Assembly (NCBI RefSeq): GCF_011008845.1
Contig: NZ_JAAIWM010000002.1
Coordinates: forward strand, 186,001-250,000
Reading direction: 5' to 3'
Origin: Bacillus mesophilus
GTDB taxonomy: Bacteria; Bacillota; Bacilli; Bacillales; SA4
DNA length: 64,000 nucleotides
Position numbers and translations under genes: made by a program. Below, piece by piece: positions 8,148 through 17,833 of the stretch (position 1 is the first letter of the stretch; each line of letters opens with the position of its first letter). Below the pieces are notes generated by a model, which worked only from the letters and a program-made list of their open reading frames with translations, ran no database searches and was not told the DNA's origin.

Positions 8148-9302
8148 TTATTTCATATATTTTAATAGTGCTTCTGCAAGCAAGGCAGCTCTGTAAGGAA
8201 GATTTGAGATGTATACATGTTCACTTTCATTATGAGCGCCTCCTCCTAGTGGTCCAAGTCCATCGATTGTGGGAACACCTATACCAGAAGTGAAGTTTCC
8301 ATCACTCGCTCCTCCTGATGACCCTTCTTTAAGATCATAGCCATGATTAGCAGCGATTTCTTTAAAAACCTCATATAGCTCAACAACTTGCTCGTTTCTT
8401 TCTAAAGGGAAACGTTCGATTTCACCTGTTATCTCTATGTTAGTTCCTGCTATAAATTGAGGACGATTTAAAATTTGATTCTGGATCACTTCAGCTTGAT
8501 CCTTTTTTGTGATTCGGACATCAATTTCAGCAACCGCTTCTTTTGCTATTACATTCGACCTTGTTCCTCCACTCACTACTCCAACATTAATAGATATTCC
8601 TTCGTCCCGGTTAGCCAGTTTCTTTAGATCGATAATCTGATATGCTAACTCTTCAATGGCACTTGCCCCATCCCAGGCGTTAATTCCAGCATGAGATGAG
8701 ATTCCTTCAACTTTTAGAAGGAATTTCCCTGCTCCCTTTCGTTCTGTTTTAACAGCACCATCAGGTTCGATACTAGATTCAGGAACAAAGACTGCCCTGC
8801 TTCTCTTAGCTTCCTGAATGATAAGGTCTTTCGAATGAGCACTACCGATTTCTTCATCTGACGTAACTAAAAAAACAATCTTTTTACTTCCAAAATAATT
8901 GAATTCTTTTAAGGCCTTTAGCGCCCACAACGTAATGGTTAAACCACCCTTCATATCAAACACACCTGGTCCATATAGTAGGTCTCCGTCCTGTTTAATA
9001 GGAAGAGCACCTTCATCCCAAACGGTGTCCATATGTCCGATGACTAATAATTGTTCAGACTCGGAATTGTTACTATACGTAAACTTGTACTGATTGCCCA
9101 CACTTTCTTTTTCGATACATTCAACTTCATGCCCAATAAAAGATTCGTATTCGTTTCTCAAAATCTCTCCACATTGATCCACTAGTACTTTGTTGTGGGA
9201 AGGTGACTCTGCTTTCGTAAGTCGTAGAAGCGTATCCAATATATTAGATTCATTCTCTTTTAGATAATTTAGTATTTGTGACAAGTTCTTCGTTCCCTTC
9301 AC
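8148..9302 (-). CDS. M20-family metallopeptidase (glutamate carboxypeptidase-like)
   Basis: 384 aa zinc-dependent amidohydrolase of the ArgE/DapE/CPG2 group. Metal and catalytic motifs are IGHMDTVWD (H90, D92), GPGVFDMKGG (D116) and TSDEEIGS (about 148-154); the last metal ligand is probably in GGGAHNESEH near the C-terminus. The GTG start at 9302 lacks a good ribosome site; TTG at 9284 has AAGGGA nine bases before it and may be the true start. Third gene of a three-gene operon after an SDR and a ketopantoate-reductase-like gene. Substrate unknown. Confidence 0.85.
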   Translation of the reverse strand: MKGTKNLSQILNYLKENESNILDTLLRLTKAESPSHNKVLVDQCGEILRNEYESFIGHEVECIEKESVGNQYKFTYSNNSESEQLLVIGHMDTVWDEGALPIKQDGDLLYGPGVFDMKGGLTITLWALKALKEFNYFGSKKIVFLVTSDEEIGSAHSKDLIIQEAKRSRAVFVPESSIEPDGAVKTERKGAGKFLLKVEGISSHAGINAWDGASAIEELAYQIIDLKKLANRDEGISINVGVVSGGTRSNVIAKEAVAEIDVRITKKDQAEVIQNQILNRPQFIAGTNIEITGEIERFPLERNEQVVELYEVFKEIAANHGYDLKEGSSGGASDGNFTSGIGVPTIDGLGPLGGGAHNESEHVYISNLPYRAALLAEALLKYMK

Positions 9303-9316
9303 TATGTGTCAGCCAT

Positions 9317-10363
9317 TTATGTTTGCTGCAGCTTACTCTTTTTAAAAGTATCATTTAGTATATCTAAATTTTCCCAGCTCATTTGTATTGTTCCTTCCTC
9401 AATTTCTTTGATCAGTGAAATTAAGGTTTCGGTGAGTGGCATCTCTACTTGATGCTTCTTGGCCATTTCGGTGATCGGAACAAGCTGAAAGTCAATCTCT
9501 GTTTTTCTTTTGCGAACAGCTAAATCTCTCCAGATTCCACTTTTGGATTTTTTGTTACTAGCCATTCGGTTTGCTAGTTTTGTGAGTTGCTCATCTAAGT
9601 TAGAAGAATTCCGTTTTTCTCTTGGATAAACCAGTCTTGGCTCCCAGTCATCAAACCCTATTGGAGTAACCTGCTCCTTATCTGCAATTTCTAGTATTTC
9701 TGAGCAAAGCTCCATTAGTGCTTCTCTGTATTTGGTATTCCAAACAACCCCTGCCATCGTTTCGTCTACAAGCGCCGTAGCGTAGAGCAGTCCTGCATAG
9801 GAAAGCTTACCCCATAAATACCCCCAAATATTATCAGTCACTTGAACTGGACCCCAGCACTTTAGCAATGACTGTAAGTCTAATACTCGTTGACTAATCC
9901 TTCCATCTAGTTCACCAAGATATAAAGCAGCGACACCACCATATAAAATCTTGCCTGGGCCTAAATAGTCAGCTGAAAAGTTCACAAAGCAACCAATCGT
10001 TTTTTCTTCACCTACTAATCTAGCAATGATGTTTTCACATAATCCATTCTGAAACGAAATAACTTTTGTATGCTCCGATAGATAAGGAAGAAAAGGTGTT
10101 AATGCTTCTTCAGTGTGTTGTGCCTTTACACATAAGAAAATAGTATCTAATTCACCTATTCTTGAAAGAAGCTGCTCTGGTGTATAAGCGGGGCAAGGTA
10201 CTGTAAAGGTTTCGTCTTCCCCCTCTATTGTAAGTCCTCGTTCATTCATCACATTCACGTGCTCTTCCACTATGTCACAAAACGTTACCGTATGTCCTTC
10301 TCTTATTAAGTATGCGCCGATTACTCCACCAATTGCACCAGCACCAATGACGGTAATATTCAT
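9317..10363 (-). CDS. Ketopantoate reductase family protein (PanE/ApbA-like)
   Basis: 348 aa NADPH-dependent reductase. The Rossmann motif is GAGAIGG (7-13), with LCVKAQHTEEAL at the usual catalytic-domain junction. It is longer than typical PanE (about 300 aa) and has an extended C-terminal helical region, so pantothenate synthesis is not assured. The start ATG at 10363 has its GGAGG made from the SDR stop region, nine bases after that gene, so the two are probably translated together. Confidence 0.8.
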   Translation of the reverse strand: MNITVIGAGAIGGVIGAYLIREGHTVTFCDIVEEHVNVMNERGLTIEGEDETFTVPCPAYTPEQLLSRIGELDTIFLCVKAQHTEEALTPFLPYLSEHTKVISFQNGLCENIIARLVGEEKTIGCFVNFSADYLGPGKILYGGVAALYLGELDGRISQRVLDLQSLLKCWGPVQVTDNIWGYLWGKLSYAGLLYATALVDETMAGVVWNTKYREALMELCSEILEIADKEQVTPIGFDDWEPRLVYPREKRNSSNLDEQLTKLANRMASNKKSKSGIWRDLAVRKRKTEIDFQLVPITEMAKKHQVEMPLTETLISLIKEIEEGTIQMSWENLDILNDTFKKSKLQQT

Positions 10364-10372
10364 TTCAACCTC

Positions 10373-11176
10373 CTAGAATAGTTGTTGTCCACCATCAACA
10401 GATATAATTTGACCACTAATGTAGCTTGCAGCGTCTGATGCAAAAAATAAAACTGCGTATGCAATGTCTTCTGGCTTTCCTAGTCTCTTAACAGAAATAG
10501 ATTGGATCAGGGCCTTCTGTTGTTCCTCTGACATCCGGTTCCATTGTTTTTCAGTTGATGGATTAGATATGACAAAACCAGGTGCAACATTATTCACTGT
10601 GATGCCAAAGCTACCAAGCTCTTGAGCCATTTGCCTAGTAAAACCTATTTGACCAGCTTTTGCACTTGCATATGCTTGAATCCCAGTTAAACTCGTACTT
10701 CTTCCAGCACCACTAGAAATATTAATAATTCGTCCATATCCTCGTTGCTTCATATGAGGAGCAACCGCTTTTGTCATAAAGAAGGAAGCATCCAGATTAA
10801 TTTCAAAAATTTTCTTCCATTCTTCATAAGACACATCATCAATAGGCTGATTGACCTGCCCGCAAACACCACCAGCATTGTTTACTAAAACATCCACCTT
10901 CTCGTGCTTTTCAATGATCTGTTGAATTACTGCGTAAACCTTATTTTCAAGAGTTAAATCAACCTGTTCAATATAGAAACGGTCTATAAAGTTGCCATAT
11001 TTCTTACAAGCTTCCTCCTTCACTTGAGTTAATTCTTCTTGAAGAATGTCTAACCCAATCACTGTTGCACCTTGTTTAAGAAATTCCAGACAAATCCCTT
11101 TTCCAATCCCATGGGCTGCTCCCGTTACGATTACCACTTTATTCGTGAATATTGTAGATTGAGTAGATTGAATCAT
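10373..11176 (-). CDS. SDR-family oxidoreductase
   Basis: Classical short-chain dehydrogenase of 267 aa from ATG 11176 (after GAGGGTGTG). Cofactor motif TGAAHGIG (18-25), structural NNAGG, catalytic Ser in ISSGAG and YASAK. A C-terminal SGQIISVDGGQQLF is typical of 3-oxoacyl reductase/dehydrogenase-like SDRs. First gene of the SDR / KPR-like / M20 operon, which sits between dacF and pdp where B. subtilis relatives have no such genes. The pathway is unknown. Confidence 0.88.
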   Translation of the reverse strand: MIQSTQSTIFTNKVVIVTGAAHGIGKGICLEFLKQGATVIGLDILQEELTQVKEEACKKYGNFIDRFYIEQVDLTLENKVYAVIQQIIEKHEKVDVLVNNAGGVCGQVNQPIDDVSYEEWKKIFEINLDASFFMTKAVAPHMKQRGYGRIINISSGAGRSTSLTGIQAYASAKAGQIGFTRQMAQELGSFGITVNNVAPGFVISNPSTEKQWNRMSEEQQKALIQSISVKRLGKPEDIAYAVLFFASDAASYISGQIISVDGGQQLF

Positions 11177-11240
11177 GTTACACACCCTCTTATATTTGAT
11201 CTGCACATTATTGAAATGAAGTTATCTTTTTCTAATTTGT

Positions 11241-11369
11241 TGTTGATTTTCGTTACAGGACACTCGCTTTCCGCGGGGCGTGCGGTGAGCCTCCTCGGCA
11301 TACGCCTGCGGGGTCTCACCTGACACGCTGCTCCCGCAGGAGTCTCGCATCCTTCCACTACAATCAACA
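11241..11369. repeat. GC-rich dispersed repeat element of Bacillaceae, 129 bp
   Basis: Bounded by TGTTGATT (11241) and AATCAACA (ends 11369), perfect 8-bp inverted ends. The inside is far richer in GC than its surroundings and contains self-complementary blocks (CGCTTTCCGCGGGGCG, GTGAGCCTCCTCGGC, GCCTGCGGGGTCTCACC, CTCCCGCAGGAGTCTCG). I recognise it as an element found in many copies between genes of Bacillus-type genomes. It codes for nothing plausible. It lies upstream of the SDR operon. Confidence 0.8.
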
Positions 11370-11562
11370 CTGCTAAATAATCAACTTTGTCATTAACAGA
11401 GACAAATTATTAAGTAAATAGAGATTATCTGTGGATAAGCTCGGAAGCATTAGATGTTGATTAATAGCAGATTTTTCTATTCTCATATAAAACCCATATT
11501 ATAGGAAAGGAAAATGTATGGCAAGGGTGTTGTTGGAAATTTCTGAATACTTATAATATAAA

Positions 11563-11589
11563 TAAAAAACTCCCCAAATTGGAGAGTCC
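11563..11589 (-). terminator. Terminator of the deoB-pupG-PNP-pdp operon
   Basis: Minus strand ACTCTCC / GGGGAGT stem with a 5-base loop and a T6 run, 14 bp past the pdp stop codon. Confidence 0.8.
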
Positions 11590-11602
11590 TCTGTTTATAC
11601 TA

Positions 11603-12907
11603 TTAAATGCTGATTGTATCATAAATGAGTGTTGGAGCCTTGACAGGAGTACTTACAAGTTTAATTGCCTCGCTGATTGTAGTCTTGATCTCATCTAAGT
11701 TCTCTTGATTACTATGGATCGTAACTAATGATTCACCAACTTTGACTTGATCACCAATCTTTTTATTAAGCACAAGCCCTACCGCTAGATCAATTTCTGA
11801 TTCTTTGGTAGCTCGACCTGCTCCTAATTTCATAGCGGCAGTTCCGATCTCATCAGCAATAATTTCTGATACATAACCTTCTTGAGTAGATTCTAGCTCA
11901 ACGATATATTTAGCGGTTGGAAGCTTAGTTGGTTCATCAACAACCGTTTCATCCCCACCTTGATTACGTAAAAACGTTTTGAAGGTTGATAAAGCTTTAC
12001 CATTCTTCATTGATTGTAATAGGAGTTCTCTAGCTTCCTCTTGAGTTTCGGCTTTTCCTGCTAGACATACCATATGACTTCCTAATACTAAGCAAAGCTC
12101 CTCTAAATCTTTAGGACCCTTCCCTTGCAACGTATCAATGGCTTCCTTGACCTCAAGAGCATTTCCGATTGCAAATCCTAATGGTTGGCTCATATCCGAA
12201 ATGACAGCCATCGTTTGTCTTCCAACGTTATTACCGATTTCAACCATTGCTTTTGCTAACACCTTTGCTTCTTCGAGATCCTTCATAAATGCACCTGCTC
12301 CTGTCTTAACATCTAAGACAATTGCATCAGCACCTGCTGCAATTTTTTTACTCATAATGGAGCTAGCTATCAGTGGGATCGCATTAACAGTTGCCGTTAC
12401 ATCACGGAGTGCATAAAGCTTTTTATCAGCTGGGGTTAAGTTTCCACTCTGACCGATTACCGCAAGCTTAAACTCATTAACCAATGAAACAAATTGCTCG
12501 TTTGTAATTTCGACATTAAAGCCAGAAACAGCCTCTAATTTATCGATCGTTCCTCCGGTATGTCCTAGTCCTCTTCCAGACATTTTCGCTACCGGAACGC
12601 CTACTGAAGCAACTAGCGGACCTAGTACAAGTGTCGTCGTATCTCCCACTCCACCTGTACTATGTTTATCAACCTTTATTCCTTCAATCATTGATAAATC
12701 AATTTGATCACCAGACTCTACCATCGCCATTGTTAAATCAGCTCGCTCCTGGCTGCTCATATCCTTGAAAAATACAGCCATAGCAAAGGCACTCATCTGA
12801 TAATCTGGAATGTCTCCATTTGTATAGCCTTGAATTATATAATCAATTTCCTCTTTTGATAAAGACAAACCGTCGCGCTTTTTTTGTATCAGATCAACCA
12901 TTCTCAT
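11603..12907 (-). CDS. pdp: Pyrimidine-nucleoside phosphorylase
   Basis: 434 aa enzyme that splits uridine, thymidine and deoxyuridine with phosphate into base and (deoxy)ribose-1-phosphate. The family signature [15 protein letters not shown] (79-93) and [16 protein letters not shown] are intact. ATG follows AAGGGTGAT. It lies 70 nt after the second PNP and ends with a terminator, so it is the last gene of the nucleoside-salvage operon; its product feeds DeoB. Confidence 0.95.
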   Translation of the reverse strand: MRMVDLIQKKRDGLSLSKEEIDYIIQGYTNGDIPDYQMSAFAMAVFFKDMSSQERADLTMAMVESGDQIDLSMIEGIKVDKHSTGGVGDTTTLVLGPLVASVGVPVAKMSGRGLGHTGGTIDKLEAVSGFNVEITNEQFVSLVNEFKLAVIGQSGNLTPADKKLYALRDVTATVNAIPLIASSIMSKKIAAGADAIVLDVKTGAGAFMKDLEEAKVLAKAMVEIGNNVGRQTMAVISDMSQPLGFAIGNALEVKEAIDTLQGKGPKDLEELCLVLGSHMVCLAGKAETQEEARELLLQSMKNGKALSTFKTFLRNQGGDETVVDEPTKLPTAKYIVELESTQEGYVSEIIADEIGTAAMKLGAGRATKESEIDLAVGLVLNKKIGDQVKVGESLVTIHSNQENLDEIKTTISEAIKLVSTPVKAPTLIYDTISI

Positions 12908-12977
12908 TTTTTATCACCCTTTAGTAAAGATATGACTTACATAAAACAAGAAAGGGCTTCAAAAGGCTCTTTCTAAT

Positions 12978-13802
12978 CTATTGAACCTTTGCAATGAATT
13001 CCTTTACAAGCTTGATAAACTTCGGTTTTGCTCTGTTCGCTACTTGTACCACCTGTTCATGCGTTAATGGCTCAAGTTCTTCTCCGATCGCCATATCCGT
13101 TACACATGAAATCCCTAACACTTTTAAGCCCATATGACTTGCAACAATTACTTCAGGTACTGTTGACATCCCAATTGTGTCAGCTCCTAGATTACGAAGC
13201 ATGATTAGCTCTGCAGGTGTCATGTAAGTTGGACCGGTTATACCAGCATAAACACCTTGCTGTACATTTATATCCAGGCTTTGTGCAACGTCCTTTGCAG
13301 TCTGAATATACTCCCTAGTATAAGCACGGCTCATATCTGGGAAGCGAGGCCCTAACTCAGATTCATTCGGTCCAATTAACGGATTAGCTCCTGTCATGTT
13401 TAAGTGATCTTCAATTAACATTAAGTCACCTGGTTCGAAATCTTTGTTCATCCCACCACAAGCATTCGTAACAACGATTGAATGTACGCCTAACCCCTTC
13501 ATCACACGAACAGGGAACGTAACCTCTTGCATAGAATATCCCTCATAAAAATGGAATCTTCCTTGCATCGCAATGACTGGTTTACCTTGAAGTTTACCAA
13601 CAACAAGCTTACCAGCATGTCCCTCAACCGTTGAAACTGGGAAATTAGGAATTTTTTCATAATCTATTTTAACTGCTTCTTCAATTTCATCTGCTAACTC
13701 GCCTAGTCCAGAACCTAAGATTAAACCAAACTCTGGCTTAATATTTGTTTGCTCCTCTATGTATGCTACGGCTTCGTTCATCTTTGATAATAAGTTCTCC
13801 AT
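12978..13802 (-). CDS. Second purine-nucleoside phosphorylase, altered base-binding residues
   Basis: 274 aa trimeric-type PNP, clearly a paralogue of the pupG product next to it. Phosphate and ribose motifs are conserved (GSGLG, MQGRFHFYEGY, MSTVPEV). The two residues that hold the 6-oxopurine base differ: where PupG has E192 (GPSYETPAE) and N234 (CISNMA), this has M194 (GPTYMTPAE) and D236 (CVTDMA). NAAGG is also NACGG. In human and Thermus PNPs an Asn-to-Asp change at the equivalent site favours adenosine. I infer a 6-aminopurine or other altered substrate. Its ATG overlaps the pupG stop (TAATG). Confidence 0.9.
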   Translation of the reverse strand: MENLLSKMNEAVAYIEEQTNIKPEFGLILGSGLGELADEIEEAVKIDYEKIPNFPVSTVEGHAGKLVVGKLQGKPVIAMQGRFHFYEGYSMQEVTFPVRVMKGLGVHSIVVTNACGGMNKDFEPGDLMLIEDHLNMTGANPLIGPNESELGPRFPDMSRAYTREYIQTAKDVAQSLDINVQQGVYAGITGPTYMTPAELIMLRNLGADTIGMSTVPEVIVASHMGLKVLGISCVTDMAIGEELEPLTHEQVVQVANRAKPKFIKLVKEFIAKVQ

Positions 13803-14629
13803 TATTGATTTCCTCCCATTTCCTTCACAACCTCTTTAACAAGCGATAAAAAGCTTGCCTGGGCCATAGCTGTTGTTTCTATAACTTCATCATGAGTTAG
13901 TGGCTGATCTAAAATACCCGCTGCCATATTTGAAATACATGAAATCCCTAACACCTTTAAGTTAGCATGTCTTGCAATAATGACCTCTGGAACCGTAGAC
14001 ATTCCAACTGCATCCGCACCTAGAGCTCTAATCATTTTAATTTCTGCCGGAGTTTCATAAGAAGGTCCTGTATTCCCAAGATACACACCTTCTTGTAAGG
14101 TGATATCCAGACGACTTGCTACTTCCTTCGCCTTTTTACGAAGTTCCGGACAATAAGCGCTAGACATATCTGGGAAGCGTACCCCGTACTCAGACTCATT
14201 TTTTCCAATCAAAGGGTTTTGACTCATATTATTGATATGGTCCGTAATAATCATTAAATCACCTGGTTTAAAGGAAGTATTCACTCCACCAGCAGCGTTT
14301 GTCACAATTACTGTTTCCACACCTAATTCTTTCATGACTCTGACAGGAAACGTTACTTTATGTAAGCTATACCCCTCATAAAAGTGAAAGCGCCCTTGCA
14401 TGGCTACAACTTGAACTCCTTCAAGGTCACCAATTACTAATTGTCCTGCATGTCCCTCAACCGTCGAGATTGGAAATTCTGGAATCTCGTGATAAGGGAT
14501 TTTAACAGGATTTTTAATTTCGTCAGCTAGTACACCTAACCCTGAACCTAGAATTAATCCTATTGTAGGTGTTTCATGTAGCTTCTCTTTTATATAACTT
14601 GCTGACTTTTCTACTATTGCTTTCTCCAT
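13802..14629 (-). CDS. pupG: Purine-nucleoside phosphorylase (guanosine/inosine type)
   Basis: 275 aa, near the 271 aa of B. subtilis PupG, which it follows almost word for word. Converts inosine, guanosine and deoxy forms plus phosphate to base and ribose-1-phosphate. E192 and N234, the 6-oxopurine contacts, are present. It starts 4 nt after deoB, whose substrate it makes, and shares one base with the second PNP downstream. Confidence 0.95.
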   Translation of the reverse strand: MEKAIVEKSASYIKEKLHETPTIGLILGSGLGVLADEIKNPVKIPYHEIPEFPISTVEGHAGQLVIGDLEGVQVVAMQGRFHFYEGYSLHKVTFPVRVMKELGVETVIVTNAAGGVNTSFKPGDLMIITDHINNMSQNPLIGKNESEYGVRFPDMSSAYCPELRKKAKEVASRLDITLQEGVYLGNTGPSYETPAEIKMIRALGADAVGMSTVPEVIIARHANLKVLGISCISNMAAGILDQPLTHDEVIETTAMAQASFLSLVKEVVKEMGGNQ

Positions 14630-14633
14630 AAGA

Positions 14634-15827
14634 TTACCCCTTTTTTAATTCATTTAAAAAGCTTGCACCGAACTCTGGCATGGTAACGTTAAAATTATCG
14701 GCAATGGTTGCCCCCACATCTGCAAAGGTTGAACGCAGTGGTAATTCATTCGTCCCTTTAAAGGATGGACTGTATACAAGCAAAGGAACATACTCTCTTG
14801 TGTGATCCGTACCATGATGTGTTGGATCATTACCATGATCTGCCGTAATGATTAACAAATCCTGTTCTTTAAGATGATCTAGCACTTCTGGAAGTCTAGC
14901 ATCAAACTCTTCTAAAGCCTGACCATAACCATCAGGGTCTCTTCGATGGCCATATAACGCATCAAAATCTACAAGATTTAAGAAACTTAAACCAGTAAAA
15001 TCGGTATTCACTGTTTTTACTAACTGATCCATTCCATCCATGTTTGACTTTGTCCGTAGAGACTGGGTAATTCCTTCTCCATCAAAGATATCAGAAATTT
15101 TCCCTATTGAAATGACATCTAGCTTATTGTCAGCTAACTCATTCATTACTGTTCTACCGAATGGCTTTAAGGCATAATCATGGCGATTTGTTGTTCTCTT
15201 AAATGCACCTGGTTCTCCAAGGAATGGTCTTGCAATAATTCGCCCTACCATATATTTCTCATCCAAGGTGATCTTCCTGGCAAACTCACATATTTCATAC
15301 TGCTCTTCGATCGGAATGATTTCCTCGTGTGCAGCTATCTGTAATACAGAATCTGCTGAAGTATAGACAATTAAGGCTCCTGTTTTCATATGCTCTTCGC
15401 CTAGTTCATCTAATATCTCAGTTCCAGAAGCTGGTTTATTTCCGATCACCTTTCTTCCTGTATGTTCCTCAAGCTGTTGAATGAGCTCTGGTGGAAATCC
15501 ATCAGGGAATGTTCTAAAAGGTGTGGTGATATGTAAACCCATGAGCTCCCAATGCCCTGTCATGGTATCTTTTCCAGTAGATGCTTCTTGCATTTTTGTG
15601 TAATAGGCAAGAGGTTGATTTGCTTTCTCTATTCCCTTAATTTCATTAATATTGCTTAGGCCAAGCTTTGCCATATTCGGCATATGTAGTCCATTTCGAT
15701 GCTCTGCTATATGTCCAAGTGTATTTGAACCTAAATCGTTATATTCTTCTGCATCAGGTGCTTCACCAATTCCAACTGAATCCATTACGACTAAAAATAT
15801 ACGCTTAAAAGGATTATTGTTTGTCAA
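14634..15827 (-). CDS. deoB: Phosphopentomutase
   Basis: 397 aa manganese enzyme of the alkaline-phosphatase superfamily that turns (deoxy)ribose-1-phosphate into the 5-phosphate. N-terminal metal motif [13 protein letters not shown] (14-26), C-terminal [21 protein letters not shown] in two parts around residues 325-345. First gene of the nucleoside operon deoB-pupG-PNP-pdp. B. subtilis calls it drm. Confidence 0.97.
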   Translation of the reverse strand: MTNNNPFKRIFLVVMDSVGIGEAPDAEEYNDLGSNTLGHIAEHRNGLHMPNMAKLGLSNINEIKGIEKANQPLAYYTKMQEASTGKDTMTGHWELMGLHITTPFRTFPDGFPPELIQQLEEHTGRKVIGNKPASGTEILDELGEEHMKTGALIVYTSADSVLQIAAHEEIIPIEEQYEICEFARKITLDEKYMVGRIIARPFLGEPGAFKRTTNRHDYALKPFGRTVMNELADNKLDVISIGKISDIFDGEGITQSLRTKSNMDGMDQLVKTVNTDFTGLSFLNLVDFDALYGHRRDPDGYGQALEEFDARLPEVLDHLKEQDLLIITADHGNDPTHHGTDHTREYVPLLVYSPSFKGTNELPLRSTFADVGATIADNFNVTMPEFGASFLNELKKG

Positions 15828-15990
15828 AGCGTTCCCTCCTTAATGTTTCATTTACTTCTGTTATCTTCCCCAACATACCATTATTTAGTATCATTTTTCG
15901 ATTAATCAATTTTTCAATCGTCAGAGGTCAGACAACTTAAAGTATAACGTTTGGATGCCACTCCATCAATCTATAAATATATAATTAATA

Positions 15991-16020
15991 GAAAAAGCCT
16001 AGAAAAATGGGTTCTAGGCT
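15991..16020 (-). terminator. Terminator of xerD
   Basis: Perfect 9-bp stem AGCCTAGAA / TTCTAGGCT with TTTTTC after it on the minus strand. The stem begins in the last codons of xerD. Confidence 0.85.
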
Positions 16021-16904
16021 CGTGGATGAAATGCTTTATATATATCTTTCATTCTAGCTTTTGTTACATGTGTGTAAATTTGGGTTGTTGAAATATCAGC
16101 ATGTCCGAGCATCTCCTGGACAGCTCTAAGATCTGCTCCATTTTCAAGTAAATGGGTGGCAAATGAATGTCGTAGGGTATGCGGTGTAAGATCTTTTTTT
16201 ATTGCGGCTTCCTTTGTTAACCGTTTTAAAATCTTCCAGAACCCTTGACGAGAGATACGGTTACCATGATGATTTAAAAATAATGCATCGGTTGTTTTCT
16301 TTCCGACCAACTCACGTCTCGCCACGTTTATATAATTTTCTAATGACTGTGTTGCTTCCCGTCCAATTGGAATAATTCTCTCTTTATTCCCTTTTCCCAC
16401 ACATCTTAAGAATCCCATCGTTAGATGAATATCTCCCAAATCTAAGTTAATTAGCTCAGAGACACGAATTCCTGTTGCGTATAGCACCTCAAGCATTGCT
16501 TTATCTCTTACGCCAAAAGCTGTTTTTAGACTCGGAGTTTCAAGTAAGAGCTCAACCTCTTTCATTGACAGCACCTTCGGTAAGGTTCTTTCTGGTTGAG
16601 GAGTTTCCACATGAACAGAAGGATCATGCGTCACAGCCTTTTCTCGCAATAAAAACTGATGAAAGGAACGAATGGAAGCGATATGTCGGGCAAGTGTTCT
16701 AGAGGATAGTCCCGATTCCTTTAGCTGTTTTAAAAAGCCTAAAATATTGAATAGAGAGACTGTCTCAAGTGATTCAATCTTTTCAACTTCGTATATATAA
16801 ACAATATATTTTTTTAAATCTCGCTCATAGGATTGAATGGTGTTCATTGCTAAGCCGCGTTCTACGATTAAGTAATGTAGGAAATCCTGTAATTGATCTT
16901 TCAA
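16014..16904 (-). CDS. xerD: Site-specific tyrosine recombinase XerD
   Basis: Resolves chromosome dimers at dif with XerC/CodV. Taking TTG 16904 as start gives 296 aa, exactly the B. subtilis XerD length; GGGGAG lies ten bases before it. A longer frame to 16949 would overlap the upstream gene. Catalytic residues: Arg in ATGIRVSEL, Lys in [27 protein letters not shown] with the nucleophile Tyr. It follows the yqzK-like gene by 7 nt. Confidence 0.96.
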   Translation of the reverse strand: MKDQLQDFLHYLIVERGLAMNTIQSYERDLKKYIVYIYEVEKIESLETVSLFNILGFLKQLKESGLSSRTLARHIASIRSFHQFLLREKAVTHDPSVHVETPQPERTLPKVLSMKEVELLLETPSLKTAFGVRDKAMLEVLYATGIRVSELINLDLGDIHLTMGFLRCVGKGNKERIIPIGREATQSLENYINVARRELVGKKTTDALFLNHHGNRISRQGFWKILKRLTKEAAIKKDLTPHTLRHSFATHLLENGADLRAVQEMLGHADISTTQIYTHVTKARMKDIYKAFHPRA

Positions 16905-16911
16905 GCTGCTT

Positions 16912-17139
16912 CTACTCCCCAAAGTGATAAAATAACCATAATCGGTCAATTAAACTTTTCTCTGTTTCAGAAACCATAGCCGTTACCTTAATGGCGGACC
17001 CGGTTGGCTCGTCATAACGATGGTAGTTCTGATATTCTTCATTAATCCACATAAGTCCATAATAAAATAAAACGGTACATCCCGTAAACAAAACAAATAC
17101 CTTAACTGTATTAAAAGCTAATTTAAGATATGCAATCAT
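16912..17139 (-). CDS. yqzK: YqzK/DUF4227 family protein
   Basis: 75 aa from ATG 17139, with AAGGAGG nine bases before. One membrane segment ([21 protein letters not shown]) followed by a soluble tail. The position between fur and xerD and the length match B. subtilis YqzK. Function not known. Confidence 0.85.
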   Translation of the reverse strand: MIAYLKLAFNTVKVFVLFTGCTVLFYYGLMWINEEYQNYHRYDEPTGSAIKVTAMVSETEKSLIDRLWLFYHFGE

Positions 17140-17236
17140 CCTTGTTTGCCTCCTTATCACAACCATCTGCATAAGATACATTACTCTCTATTAGAAGGTA
17201 TATGCCAGTTAGGACAAACTTTATACTTTAAAAATA

Positions 17237-17270
17237 GAAAAAACCCTTCAAAAATGAAAGGGTTATTCCT
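17237..17270 (-). terminator. Terminator of fur
   Basis: AACCCTT...AAGGGTT stem overlapping the fur stop codon, followed by TTTTTTC on the minus strand. Confidence 0.75.
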
Positions 17271-17721
17271 CAACGGTTTCTTCTTTTCCATGGCAACGAT
17301 GACATATACCGTGAAACGTCAATCGATGATCTTTAATTTTAAAGTTCCAGTCACGCTCTACGATTTCCTCTACATCCCCAAGGAGATCCTCTTGAATTTC
17401 ATCAACTGCTCCACATTCGATACAAACAAGATGATGATGGAAGTGTGCAGCACCCTCTTGTCTCAGATCGTATCTGGAAACGCCATCTCCAAAATTAATT
17501 TTATCAACAACTTTTAACTCAGTTAAAAGTTCTAATGTTCGATACACAGTTGCTAGTCCAATTTCAGGAGATTTTTCCTTAACGAGGAGGTAGACATCTT
17601 CAGCACTTAAATGGTCTTCTTCATGCTCTAGAAGCACTCTTACGGTTGCCTCACGCTGAGGAGTTAGTTTATAGCTTGAAGAGTGTAGATGCTTCTTTAT
17701 CCGATCAATGCGGTTTTCCAT
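17263..17721 (-). CDS. fur: Ferric uptake regulator Fur
   Basis: 152 aa metal-dependent repressor. The winged-helix motif LATVYRTLELL is at about 56-66. Metal sites: HFHHHLVC with H93-H97, structural zinc cysteines C100-x2-C103 and C140-x2-C143. The order spoIIM-fur-yqzK-xerD identifies it as Fur rather than PerR or Zur. It has its own consensus sigma-A promoter with a possible PerR-type box. Confidence 0.93.
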   Translation of the reverse strand: MENRIDRIKKHLHSSSYKLTPQREATVRVLLEHEEDHLSAEDVYLLVKEKSPEIGLATVYRTLELLTELKVVDKINFGDGVSRYDLRQEGAAHFHHHLVCIECGAVDEIQEDLLGDVEEIVERDWNFKIKDHRLTFHGICHRCHGKEETVEE

Positions 17722-17755
17722 TGTATTAATTCCCTCCCTCGCCGTTCACTACCTA

Positions 17756-17802
17756 ATTATAGCAAATGTGAGGAAAGTGTCAAAATAAAATCATTATTAT
17801 TT
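17756..17802 (-). promoter_or_regulatory. Sigma-A promoter of fur with PerR-like box
   Basis: TTGACA (17783-17778) and TATAAT (17761-17756), both perfect, 16 bp apart. Just upstream, 17802-17788 reads AAATAATAATGATTT, which matches 9 of 14 fixed positions of the PerR/Fur box TTATAATnATTATAA. fur is under PerR in B. subtilis. The promoter is well supported; the box is tentative. Confidence 0.65.
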
Positions 17803-17833
17803 AAGATTTAAAAATAATACTAGTTAATAATTA

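Noticed and set aside
17146-17517. Plus-strand 123-residue frame over fur
   Set aside because: Antisense to fur and its terminator.
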